From: Candidatus Cloacimonadota bacterium
Lineage (GTDB): Bacteria > Cloacimonadota > Cloacimonadia > Cloacimonadales > TCS61
Length of the DNA stretch: 58,835 nucleotides
Assembly: GCA_021157525.1 (NCBI GenBank)
Contig: JAGGWK010000032.1
Location: forward strand, 1-58,835
Reading direction: 5' to 3'
A model generated the notes under the pieces. The model ran no database searches. It had not been told where the DNA came from and was given only the letters and a program-made list of their open reading frames with translations. Position 1 is the first letter of the stretch; each line of letters opens with the position of its first letter. Positions 24,214 through 31,914 of the stretch are shown in pieces. The position numbers and the translations under genes were made by a program.

Positions 24214-25431
24214 ATGCAAATCTCTATTTTCGATGATGCCCTTCGGCACAACTTTTTCCCCATCACCGCTCTGCGTAGCACGGGCGATCTGCGGGTTGGC
24301 ATCCTCAAGCTTCGCCAACGTCTTCTGGCCGCCTTTGATGACGAAGATACCAGCATCGTCATCGATGAATCCCTCCAGAAGCTCTACCGTCAACGCCATC
24401 CAGACTGGAACGTAAACACCCTCACTGCCGGCGATGCCCTCTTTATAAACAGCCGCCTTCAGCTCACACCAGAGCTTCACAGCTCCATCTCAACTCTTTG
24501 CTCTGGATGCAAACTGGTTTGCGGTGATACCGTACTGGCTGCCCGAGTTGAATGCACTGCCCGGGAAATCCATGCAGCACAACTGCCAGAGCTTTTTGCA
24601 TCCTGTAAAACAGAGGAAACTACCGCCCAATGCTGGGAATATACCTGGCAATTTATCGGCCGCAACGCCGCCATGATCGAGGAGGATTTTCAGGAATATT
24701 TTTACGATAAAAATAATTTCTTTGAAACCGAGCTGGGTGTGACTATCCTGAATCCCTATGATGTGTGGATTGGTGAAGGTGCCAGTCTCAAACCGGGAGT
24801 GATTATCGATGCCTCAGACGGCCCGGTGGTGATAGACGAAGATGCGGTGATCATGGCTCAGGCGGTGATTATCGGCCCGGCCTACATCGGCAAAAAAAGT
24901 CGCATCAAGGTAGGAGCAAAAATCTATGAAGGCACTTCCATCGGCCCGGTGTGTAAGGTGGGCGGAGAAGTGGAAGAGAGTATCTTCCTGGGTTATGCAA
25001 ACAAACAGCACGACGGCTTTTTGGGCCACAGCTACCTGGGTGAATGGGTAAACCTGGGGGCGGATACCAACAACAGTGATCTGAAAAATACTTACAAAAA
25101 CGTCTCCATGTACTTCTATCCTGAAAAAAAGCAAAGGGATACAGGGGAAACCTTTGTGGGGTGCATCATTGGCGATCACAGCAAAACCGGGATAAACGCC
25201 ACCATCAACACCGGTGCGGTCATCGGTGTGGGATGCAATCTCTTTGGCGGCGATCTCATCGGTGGATTCGTTCCCGACTTCAGCTGGGGCAGTGGGAAAA
25301 ACCTCACCTCTTATCGCTTCGATAAATGGGCAGAAACCGCATCCAGAGTAAAAGAAAGACGTGGCCTGGTTCTAACTGACACGGAAAAACAGCTTTACAC
25401 CAGGGTTAACGACAAAAAGATGGCCACATAA
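24214..25431 (+). CDS. GlmU-like sugar nucleotidyltransferase / acyltransferase-type protein
   Basis: The 405-aa protein matches the FCB GlmU family: an N-terminal degenerate nucleotidyltransferase half (IFDDALRHNFFPITALRSTG, DLRVGILKLRQR) and a C-terminal left-handed beta-helix of hexapeptide repeats from about residue 180. The helix includes GVIIDASDGPVVIDEDAVIM and a long TGINATINTGAVIGVGC stretch. It probably makes or modifies a nucleotide sugar for envelope glycans. The classic LxxGxGTRM motif of true GlmU is absent, so the substrate may differ. It lies 12 nt after the transglutaminase-like gene with AAAGGAA ahead. Confidence 0.78.
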   Translation: MQISIFDDALRHNFFPITALRSTGDLRVGILKLRQRLLAAFDDEDTSIVIDESLQKLYRQRHPDWNVNTLTAGDALFINSRLQLTPELHSSISTLCSGCKLVCGDTVLAARVECTAREIHAAQLPELFASCKTEETTAQCWEYTWQFIGRNAAMIEEDFQEYFYDKNNFFETELGVTILNPYDVWIGEGASLKPGVIIDASDGPVVIDEDAVIMAQAVIIGPAYIGKKSRIKVGAKIYEGTSIGPVCKVGGEVEESIFLGYANKQHDGFLGHSYLGEWVNLGADTNNSDLKNTYKNVSMYFYPEKKQRDTGETFVGCIIGDHSKTGINATINTGAVIGVGCNLFGGDLIGGFVPDFSWGSGKNLTSYRFDKWAETASRVKERRGLVLTDTEKQLYTRVNDKKMAT

Positions 25432-25462
25432 ATAAACATCCTTCCGGATGAATGGAGCGATA

Positions 25463-26287
25463 ATGCAAGAATATATAGAAGTACTGTTTCGAACAGAACG
25501 GGTGGGTTATTTCACGAATCCTAAAGAGCTGCCCTTGGAACCCGATGCAAGGGTGGTTTGCCGCATGGAACGGGGTGAAGATATTGGGGAAGTGACAAAT
25601 TGCGCCGTTAACGAAGAAGAAATTGACGCCCGGCAGAGACGTTCAGAGATGATGCCGATTTTGCGCATTGCCACCGAAAAAGATGAAAGTCAATTGGAGC
25701 TGGTAAAACGTAAAGAAGAAGAGGCTAAGAGAAAATTTACCCTCATGCTGGAGAGTCAGCCCTTTGTGATGAAGCTGCTGGAAGCAATCTATCAACTGGA
25801 TGGCAATAAGCTTACCTTCTTCTTCTCTGCCGATGGACGCATCGACTTTCGGGATTTCGTTCGCGCCCTGGCCACCGAATTCCGTACCCGCATCGAACTG
25901 CATCAATCATCGGGACGGGAAGACGCCCGGCGCTATGGTGGCTTGGGAATGTGTGGAAGAACCTATTGCTGCGTAAACTGGCTGAAGAAATTTAACCAGG
26001 TAACCATCAAGATGGCCAAAGACCAAAATCTGCTGAGTAATCTCTCCAAGATATCGGGACCATGCGGCCGTTTGCTGTGCTGCCTGAATTATGAAGAAGA
26101 CGCCTACATCGAGCGAGCCAGGGAATTTCCCCGAACGCAGGAAATAATCCGGGTAGAAGGTCGCCGCATGCAGGTACAAAAAACCGACTTTTACAATAAC
26201 AATATTTATCTGGTGGATGAAGACAATACGCAGGTCATCATAACCCTTGATGAGTATAAGAAACAGAAACAAGCTAAGAAAAAATAG
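25463..26287 (+). CDS. PSP1 domain protein, RicT/YaaT-like
   Basis: The start is ATG 25463, preceded by GGAG at proper distance; the track starts 15 nt earlier. The 274-aa protein has the PSP1 domain with conserved cysteines in GMCGRTYCCVNWL and GPCGRLLCCLNYEED. In Bacillus, RicT is part of an iron-sulfur RicAFT complex that affects RNase Y and sporulation. In FCB bacteria the gene is found near replication or envelope genes, with no fixed role. Here it lies directly before rlmN (adjacent stop and start), so it may take part in RNA maturation. Confidence 0.85.
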   Translation: MQEYIEVLFRTERVGYFTNPKELPLEPDARVVCRMERGEDIGEVTNCAVNEEEIDARQRRSEMMPILRIATEKDESQLELVKRKEEEAKRKFTLMLESQPFVMKLLEAIYQLDGNKLTFFFSADGRIDFRDFVRALATEFRTRIELHQSSGREDARRYGGLGMCGRTYCCVNWLKKFNQVTIKMAKDQNLLSNLSKISGPCGRLLCCLNYEEDAYIERAREFPRTQEIIRVEGRRMQVQKTDFYNNNIYLVDEDNTQVIITLDEYKKQKQAKKK

Positions 26288-27340
26288 ATGAAACCGCATT
26301 TCTTCGATTATACCCCGGATCAGGTAGTCAAAGAGATCACTGCTGCGGGGTTTAAATCATACCGATCAAAGCAGCTGTATCAATGGGTCTTTAGCCGGGG
26401 AATCACCCAATTGGCTGACATGAGTAATCTGCCACAACCCTTTCGCACATGGGTGCAAGCACATTACAGCCTGGAGCTTCCTCGCATCCTGCACATCAGC
26501 ACATCCATCGATGGCACCCGCAAATACCTCCTGGGTCTGCAGGATAACTCAGCCATAGAAATGGTGATCATTCCTGCAGGAGATAAACATACTCTCTGCA
26601 TCTCGTCTCAGGTAGGATGCGCCCGCAATTGCCAATTTTGCGCCACCGCCTCCCTGGGGCTCAAGCGCAATCTGCATCCCCATGAGATTCTTGGACAAAT
26701 CTATCTCGCCCGGCAGCAATTGGGGGACAAACGTCTTACCAATCTGGTCTTTATGGGCATGGGTGAACCTCTGGATAATTATGACAACCTCATCATCAGC
26801 ATCCGTAACCTGCAACATGAGGCAATGTTCGCCTTCAGCCCCCGACGTATCACCGTTTCTACCTGCGGCGTGGTTCCCAAAATCTATGATCTGGCTGCAT
26901 CCGGCCTGAAGGTAAAACTGGCGGTGTCCTTAAACGCAGCCGTGCCGGGAAAACGTGAGAAATTGATGCCGGTAACCCTGAGCTACCCCCTGGAGGAATT
27001 AAAAAAGGCGCTGCTTGAGTTCCGACGTCAAACCTCCTACCGCATCACCTTTGAGTATGTGATGATAAAAAACTTTAATATGGGAAACGACGACCTTAAG
27101 GCCATCCGCCGTTTTGCCGGAGACATCTCATGCAAAATAAACCTCATACCCTGGAACGAGGTTCCGCACCTGCCCTACACCTCGCCCAACGCTGACGACA
27201 TTGAAACATTCCGCAAAAAGCTGGAACGTCTCAGCGCCGCTATCACATTGCGAAAAAGTCGCGGTTCAGATATCGAAGCCGCCTGCGGCCAATTGGCCGG
27301 AAAATACCAACAAAACAAAATCCCTTCACTGGAGGAATAA
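26288..27340 (+). CDS. rlmN: 23S rRNA/tRNA (adenine-C2)-methyltransferase RlmN
   Basis: A radical-SAM methyltransferase that methylates C2 of A2503 in 23S rRNA and A37 in some tRNAs. The 350-aa protein has the SAM cluster motif C111-x3-C115-x2-C118 (CARNCQFC), GMGEPLDN, STCGVVP and a C-terminal Cys in EAACGQLAG near residue 338 that matches the catalytic methyl-carrying Cys. It begins at the codon after the upstream stop. deoC follows one base after its stop. Confidence 0.95.
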   Translation: MKPHFFDYTPDQVVKEITAAGFKSYRSKQLYQWVFSRGITQLADMSNLPQPFRTWVQAHYSLELPRILHISTSIDGTRKYLLGLQDNSAIEMVIIPAGDKHTLCISSQVGCARNCQFCATASLGLKRNLHPHEILGQIYLARQQLGDKRLTNLVFMGMGEPLDNYDNLIISIRNLQHEAMFAFSPRRITVSTCGVVPKIYDLAASGLKVKLAVSLNAAVPGKREKLMPVTLSYPLEELKKALLEFRRQTSYRITFEYVMIKNFNMGNDDLKAIRRFAGDISCKINLIPWNEVPHLPYTSPNADDIETFRKKLERLSAAITLRKSRGSDIEAACGQLAGKYQQNKIPSLEE

Positions 27341-27341
27341 G

Positions 27342-28121
27342 ATGGATATAAAAAAAATCGCTCAAGAACTCTTTTCCCTGGATGCAACCATCCCTTCCCG
27401 CTCCGGCGGTGCTCACGAGATTTCCCTGGAATCGATAACAGATCGTAGCACAACTCCCGACCAATGGCCGGTGGAGCCCACTAATTTGCAGCGCTACATA
27501 GACCATACCATCCTTAAACCTGACACCTCAGCAGATGACATCATCGCCATTTGCGCCGAAGCAGAGACCCATCATTTTCGTTCGGTGTGCATAAATTCCA
27601 TCTGGGCCAAACTGGCCAAATCCCATCTTCCCACCGTTGATCTCTGCTGCGTGATTGGCTTTCCATTGGGCGCCGTACCTACCGCCATCAAAACCGCAGA
27701 AGCCGCTCTGGCCATAGCCCACGGCGCTGCAGAGATAGACATGGTCATCTCCGTAGGACATCTGCTTGGAGAAGAATATGAATATGTGTACCGGGATATC
27801 GAAGCGGTGGCAAACCTGTGCCGGATGCATGGGGTGCTGCTGAAAGTGATCATGGAAACCTGCCTGCTGAGTGACGAAGATAAAGTGATTGCCTGCCTGC
27901 TGAGCAAAAAAGCCGGCGCCGATTTCGTGAAAACCTCCACCGGCTTCAGTAGTGGCGGCGCCACTGTAGCAGACGTTGCGTTGATGCGGAACGTTGTAGG
28001 CCCTAAAATGGGGGTAAAAGCCGCTGGCGGCGTTCGCACCAAAGCCGATGCTCTGGCCATGCTTGAAGCGGGAGCCAATCGCATAGGTGCCAGCAGCGGC
28101 CTGAAAATCATCACCGAGTAA
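27342..28121 (+). CDS. deoC: Deoxyribose-phosphate aldolase
   Basis: It splits 2-deoxyribose-5-phosphate into glyceraldehyde-3-phosphate and acetaldehyde in deoxynucleoside salvage. The start is ATG 27342 after GGAGGAATAAG; the track extends 141 nt into rlmN. The 259-aa enzyme has YIDHTILKPD, VCVIGFP-like DLCCVIGFPLGA, the Schiff-base lysine in FVKTSTGFSSGGAT and AAGGVRTKADA. An N-terminal extension of about 45 residues precedes the barrel. Together with ltaE it would make acetaldehyde. A terminator follows. Confidence 0.93.
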   Translation: MDIKKIAQELFSLDATIPSRSGGAHEISLESITDRSTTPDQWPVEPTNLQRYIDHTILKPDTSADDIIAICAEAETHHFRSVCINSIWAKLAKSHLPTVDLCCVIGFPLGAVPTAIKTAEAALAIAHGAAEIDMVISVGHLLGEEYEYVYRDIEAVANLCRMHGVLLKVIMETCLLSDEDKVIACLLSKKAGADFVKTSTGFSSGGATVADVALMRNVVGPKMGVKAAGGVRTKADALAMLEAGANRIGASSGLKIITE

Positions 28122-28146
28122 CATTTTTTCAATAGAGGAAGCAAAG

Positions 28147-28176
28147 AGCAGCACTTTTTTTGATGCTGCTTTTTCT
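28147..28176 (+). terminator. Terminator after deoC
   Basis: AGCAGCA / TGCTGCT, 7-bp stem with a T-rich 10-nt loop, followed by TTTTTCTTTATTT. Confidence 0.8.
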
Positions 28177-28226
28177 TTATTTGCAGACAGTTATGCCCAT
28201 GCATTCTACCTGGCAAAAAGAAAACC

Positions 28227-28269
28227 TTGACGCGCTACTGGGGTAGTGTACTAGTTGACCCAGACACTA
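28227..28269 (+). promoter_or_regulatory. Promoter and candidate operator of the GntR-ABC-SppA operon
   Basis: TTGACG (28227-28232) and TACTAG (28249-28254) are separated by 16 nt. Overlapping the -10 is an inverted repeat, TAGTGT (28244-28249) and ACACTA (28264-28269), with a further TAGTgtACTA symmetry inside. The position and GT/AC dyad suit autoregulation by the GntR/YtrA-type product encoded 20 nt downstream. The link is inferred. Confidence 0.5.
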
Positions 28270-28288
28270 AGACAGGTAAGGAGGAACG

Positions 28289-28663
28289 ATGAAATTCGAT
28301 GATGCGATTCCCATCTACCTGCAGATAAAGGAAGAGATTGAGCACTCGATCTTAACCGGAGCACTGCAAGAAGATCAGGCCATCCCGTCTATACGGGTGA
28401 TGGCCCAGCAATATCGTCTCAATCCGCAGACCATTTCCAATGCAATCGGAGAGCTCACCAAAGAAGATCTGCTGTACAAGCGCCGAGGGGTTGGCATGTT
28501 TGTCTCCCCGGGAGCACCCCGCAGATTGCTGGCAAAAAAGCGGAAAGAGTATCTTACAAAGGATCTCCGCTCCACACTGAAGCGGGGAAAGTCTTTTCAG
28601 ATAGAAAAACAGGAAATTATCACGGTTCTCAATGAAATTTATGATCAGGGAGAGGTTTTATGA
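28289..28663 (+). CDS. GntR family regulator, YtrA-like
   Basis: The 124-aa protein has an N-terminal winged helix (IPIYLQIKEEIEHSILTGAL then AIPSIRVMAQQYRLNPQTIS) and only a short helical C-terminus, the mark of the YtrA subgroup. YtrA-type repressors usually control the ABC transporter encoded with them and respond to cell-wall-active stress. GGAGGA lies before the ATG. The stop overlaps the ATPase start by 4 nt (ATGA). A dyad in its own promoter may be its operator. Confidence 0.92.
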   Translation: MKFDDAIPIYLQIKEEIEHSILTGALQEDQAIPSIRVMAQQYRLNPQTISNAIGELTKEDLLYKRRGVGMFVSPGAPRRLLAKKRKEYLTKDLRSTLKRGKSFQIEKQEIITVLNEIYDQGEVL

Positions 28664-29514
28664 ATTTGATAGAATTACGCAACGTCACAAAATACTATGG
28701 CAAGAAGCGGGCGCTCAATGACGTCTCACTGGACATTCCCCAGGGACGCATCATCGGGCTTCTGGGAGCAAACGGCGCCGGGAAATCTACCTTGATGCGC
28801 TGCATCTTGGGGTTTTTGAAACACAAAGGAGAGATCACCTTCCATCGGGAACCCGAAGCAACATCCACCTCACTCTTCGATTACGTTGCCTTCATCCCCG
28901 ACGTAAACAGCCTGGACAACCGCCTGACGGTGAAACAGACTATCGACTATGTATCATCCGTCAATGCTTCGTGGAATTCAGAGACAGCGTCTCGCCTGCT
29001 GGCATCCAGCAACCTGCCGATGAAAGAAAAAGTAAGCAGTCTCTCCAAAGGCATGAAGACCAAGCTCTATCTGCTCATTACGCTGTCATTGGATGTGAAA
29101 ATTCTTTTGCTGGATGAGCCGACTCTTGGGCTGGATATTATTTTCCGCAAGGAATTTTTCAACACCATCCTGGGAGAGTTTTATGATGAGACCAGGACCA
29201 TCATCATTTCTACTCATCAGGTGGAAGAAGTGGAGCAGATTTTGCAGGATATCATCTTCATCGATAATGGTCAGATTTTGGCTCATGAAAGTGTAGAAAA
29301 TCTCAAAGATAAATATGCCATTGCCACGGTTCCTTCTCAGGATGAGAAGCTGTTGATGGCTCAAAATCCGTTGTTTACCTCTCATCATCTGGGTTCGGTA
29401 AGCGGATTGGTAATGTCAAACAGCTTTCCCGACGGAGTCGAAATCAGTCGTCCCGGACTTTCAGACATCTTTATGGGAATGGTAAAAAAGCATTCCGGAG
29501 GTTCTCATGAGTAA
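28660..29514 (+). CDS. ABC transporter ATP-binding protein
   Basis: The 284-aa ATPase has Walker A GANGAGKST, the signature LSKGMKTKL, Walker B ILLLDEPTLGLD and the H-loop STHQVEE. The C-terminal 70 residues resemble those of YtrB/CcmA-type ATPases encoded with GntR regulators. It powers the permease that follows; the substrate is unknown, and such systems often export or sense antimicrobial compounds. Start and stop overlap both neighbours. Confidence 0.93.
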   Translation: MNLIELRNVTKYYGKKRALNDVSLDIPQGRIIGLLGANGAGKSTLMRCILGFLKHKGEITFHREPEATSTSLFDYVAFIPDVNSLDNRLTVKQTIDYVSSVNASWNSETASRLLASSNLPMKEKVSSLSKGMKTKLYLLITLSLDVKILLLDEPTLGLDIIFRKEFFNTILGEFYDETRTIIISTHQVEEVEQILQDIIFIDNGQILAHESVENLKDKYAIATVPSQDEKLLMAQNPLFTSHHLGSVSGLVMSNSFPDGVEISRPGLSDIFMGMVKKHSGGSHE

Positions 29515-30373
29515 ATTTAAAGTACTGATTCGTAAAGACTTTGCTATTGCCAAAAAGACGCTGTTTCAGCCGATGTGGATCACGGCAGGTTTGTATGCTC
29601 TCATCCTGCTGAGCATGGGTATCGCCGGCATTAAGGGTGATTTTCCCAAACTGATGCTGAGTAATTTCCAGAATCTTGATATTCCCCGCCAGGGTATCAG
29701 TTATTTGGCGGGTTATACGGTGCTGGGCTTTGCTGGCATTCTCAGTCTTATCTTCACCATCATGATCACCCAGAGTTCATTAAATGAAGATCTGCGCCTC
29801 AATTTTGAGCTGTTCCACCGCACCCAGCCGGTAACCGTGTGGCAACGCACCCTCTCGAAATTCAGTGTGGGAGTGCTGGGCAACTGGTTTATCATGATCC
29901 TCATCGGGATTTTCAACTTCATCATCTCTAGCGGCATCCTCATCTATTTCCATGGCTATTCCTTCGGATATGGATTTATTGGCTTTTTACAGTCTGTCCT
30001 GGTGTATCTGAAATTTGGTATCTTACTTGGAAGCATCGCTTTCTTCTGTTCGGCAATTTTCAGAGATAAGGCCTTTTTCAAAGGATTGGCCATTTTGGCA
30101 GGCCTCAATCTCCTTTTCCTCATCGTAAATTTCTGGTTTGGATGGAACCTGCCTATGCCGTTGGAGTATTTCAAAGATCTCTTTCATGTGGAGATTTTCC
30201 CCGGCGATACCAGTCTGTTGGGAGATATTACCGACATCAGCAATGTAAATGCCTTTATTCTGGATCGGTGGAAAGCGTTGTTTTTTAACTGGCAGGTATT
30301 ATTACAAATGGTAGTAAGCGCCATCCTCTTTGTTGGTGGTGTATTTATCTACAATCGCAAGGAAGTGAAGTGA
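29507..30373 (+). CDS. ABC transporter permease (ABC-2 type)
   Basis: The 288-aa protein has about six predicted helices in the ABC-2 pattern (ITAGLYALILLSMGIAGI, LAGYTVLGFAGILSLIFTIM, and four more). A conserved RTQPVTVWQR cytoplasmic segment lies near residue 105. It starts 8 nt inside the ATPase gene with GGAGG upstream, so the two are translated together. No substrate can be assigned. Confidence 0.85.
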   Translation: MSKFKVLIRKDFAIAKKTLFQPMWITAGLYALILLSMGIAGIKGDFPKLMLSNFQNLDIPRQGISYLAGYTVLGFAGILSLIFTIMITQSSLNEDLRLNFELFHRTQPVTVWQRTLSKFSVGVLGNWFIMILIGIFNFIISSGILIYFHGYSFGYGFIGFLQSVLVYLKFGILLGSIAFFCSAIFRDKAFFKGLAILAGLNLLFLIVNFWFGWNLPMPLEYFKDLFHVEIFPGDTSLLGDITDISNVNAFILDRWKALFFNWQVLLQMVVSAILFVGGVFIYNRKEVK

Positions 30374-30387
30374 CCTTGCAAGGAGCA

Positions 30388-30510
30388 ATGATGAAGCAGA
30401 AAATGAGTTTTTGGAAAATAGCCGATTGGCTGGAAAAACACCTTATTTATCAGTTTGGCATGATGCGGGGAGCAGTTCGTTCCCGGCTGTTCCAAAGTTA
30501 CCGGCAGTGA
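30388..30510 (+). CDS. 40-aa mini-protein between permease and DUF4097 gene
   Basis: Too short for the ORF track. ATG 30388 (or 30391) follows AAGGAG at ideal distance. The product (MMKQKMSFWKIADWLEKHLI...) is basic with an amphipathic helix and a MMRGAVRSRLF segment, with no signal peptide or full membrane span. It fills the gap between the permease stop and the next gene's ribosome binding site. A peptide modulator of the transporter or regulator is one idea; no homologue comes to mind. Confidence 0.5.
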   Translation: MMKQKMSFWKIADWLEKHLIYQFGMMRGAVRSRLFQSYRQ

Positions 30511-30527
30511 AATCAAAGGAGGATACT

Positions 30528-31913
30528 ATGAGAAAAATATGCGGGATACTGATACTTTTAGTGGCCCTGAGCACGCTGCTCTTTGCCGCAGAAACACCCT
30601 ATAAACTCAAAGGCAGGGACATCCAGATACACAAGACCAATATTCGATTTAAAAAAATTGAATTTCACCAGAAAAATACCATGGTGATAACCACAAATGA
30701 CGATGTGATCGTGGACATCAAGGGAAGCGTGGTATCCCTGTCCAGTACAGAACCGGCCAAAGTAAGCATGGTTCTCCCGGCCGACAAAACCTACCACTAC
30801 ACAGATACAAAGATGAAATGCGAATTTACCAGCACCACAGCGTTGTGCATTACCGACGACAATTCTATCATAGAATTTGCCGACGGCCTGATGACGATTC
30901 AAGGCAATGAAGGTGAGCTGATTCGTATCGGCAAGGAAGGGATAACCATAAAGGATGATGGCGATCGGGTGGAGATTTCATCAGAAGGCATCATTATCGA
31001 AGATGAGAATGAAAACAAACAGATCACCGGATTTTGGGGAAAGCTGTTGGGCAGCACCGTGAAATCTCTGGTGGGAGTTACCATGGGCAGATATGCCGAC
31101 AATCCCGGGGAATTGATGAAATCTCTCTTAAATGGGGATCGTCAGTATTTCTCAATTGATGAAAACGATGACGAAACGGTGTGGCAAGAAGTAGAAAACC
31201 TGCAATACAAAGACCCTGCTGCCGAGACTATTACGCTGGATGTAGATAATCAAAATGGCAACATCACCATCCTGAACTGGGATGAAAAATACATAGACAT
31301 CACTGCCACCAAGAAGAGCCACAGCAGCGAAGAAGCGTTGAAGGACATAACCGTGGCATTGGAAGGTACCCATGGGTGCAAGGTGAAAACCACTATCCCT
31401 GAAGGCATACGCGGGTCGGTGAGTTATCTTATCAAAGTTCCCCGCAGAGCGCACTTGCGCAGGATACAGACCACCAATGGCGGCATCTATATCCGTAACA
31501 CCAGAGGGGAGATAGAAGCCACCACAACCAACGGCATGATCGATGTGCGGCATGTGATGGGAACCCTGAAAGCCATTACCACCAACGGCGCAATTGAAGT
31601 AACAGACGTCGATACCATATTGGAGCTGGGAACCACAAACGGCCACATCGCTGCGGAAATTCTCACCCTGGATAATGATCTGAACATCCACACCACCAAT
31701 GCCCTGCTCAAAGTGCGCATCAATCCCAAACTCAATGCCCTCATCAAGGGAGCTACATCCAATGCGGAAATCTCGGTGAAGGGGCTCTCGCTCCACACGG
31801 AAAACAGCTACAAAAACCATTTTCAAGGACGGCTGAACAAAGGTGGCCCGACTCTGCAACTAACCACCAGCAATGCCTCAATAAAAATCCAAAGTAACAA
31901 AAAGGAGTTTTAA
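30528..31913 (+). CDS. Secreted DUF4097-family beta-helix protein
   Basis: The start is ATG 30528 after AAAGGAGGA; the track's 39 extra residues belong to the mini-protein region. The 461-aa product has a signal peptide (ILILLVALSTLLFAAE) and a beta-rich N-terminal part (to about 230). A DUF4097 domain follows with repeated TTNG turns (QTTNGGIYIRNT, TTTNGMIDVRHV, TTNGAIEVTDV, TTNGHIAAE), typical of a beta-helix. DUF4097 proteins are often controlled by or located with LiaF- or GntR-type stress systems. The shorter paralogue is at 558-1058. sppA starts one base after the stop. Confidence 0.82.
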   Translation: MRKICGILILLVALSTLLFAAETPYKLKGRDIQIHKTNIRFKKIEFHQKNTMVITTNDDVIVDIKGSVVSLSSTEPAKVSMVLPADKTYHYTDTKMKCEFTSTTALCITDDNSIIEFADGLMTIQGNEGELIRIGKEGITIKDDGDRVEISSEGIIIEDENENKQITGFWGKLLGSTVKSLVGVTMGRYADNPGELMKSLLNGDRQYFSIDENDDETVWQEVENLQYKDPAAETITLDVDNQNGNITILNWDEKYIDITATKKSHSSEEALKDITVALEGTHGCKVKTTIPEGIRGSVSYLIKVPRRAHLRRIQTTNGGIYIRNTRGEIEATTTNGMIDVRHVMGTLKAITTNGAIEVTDVDTILELGTTNGHIAAEILTLDNDLNIHTTNALLKVRINPKLNALIKGATSNAEISVKGLSLHTENSYKNHFQGRLNKGGPTLQLTTSNASIKIQSNKKEF

Positions 31914-31914
31914 A

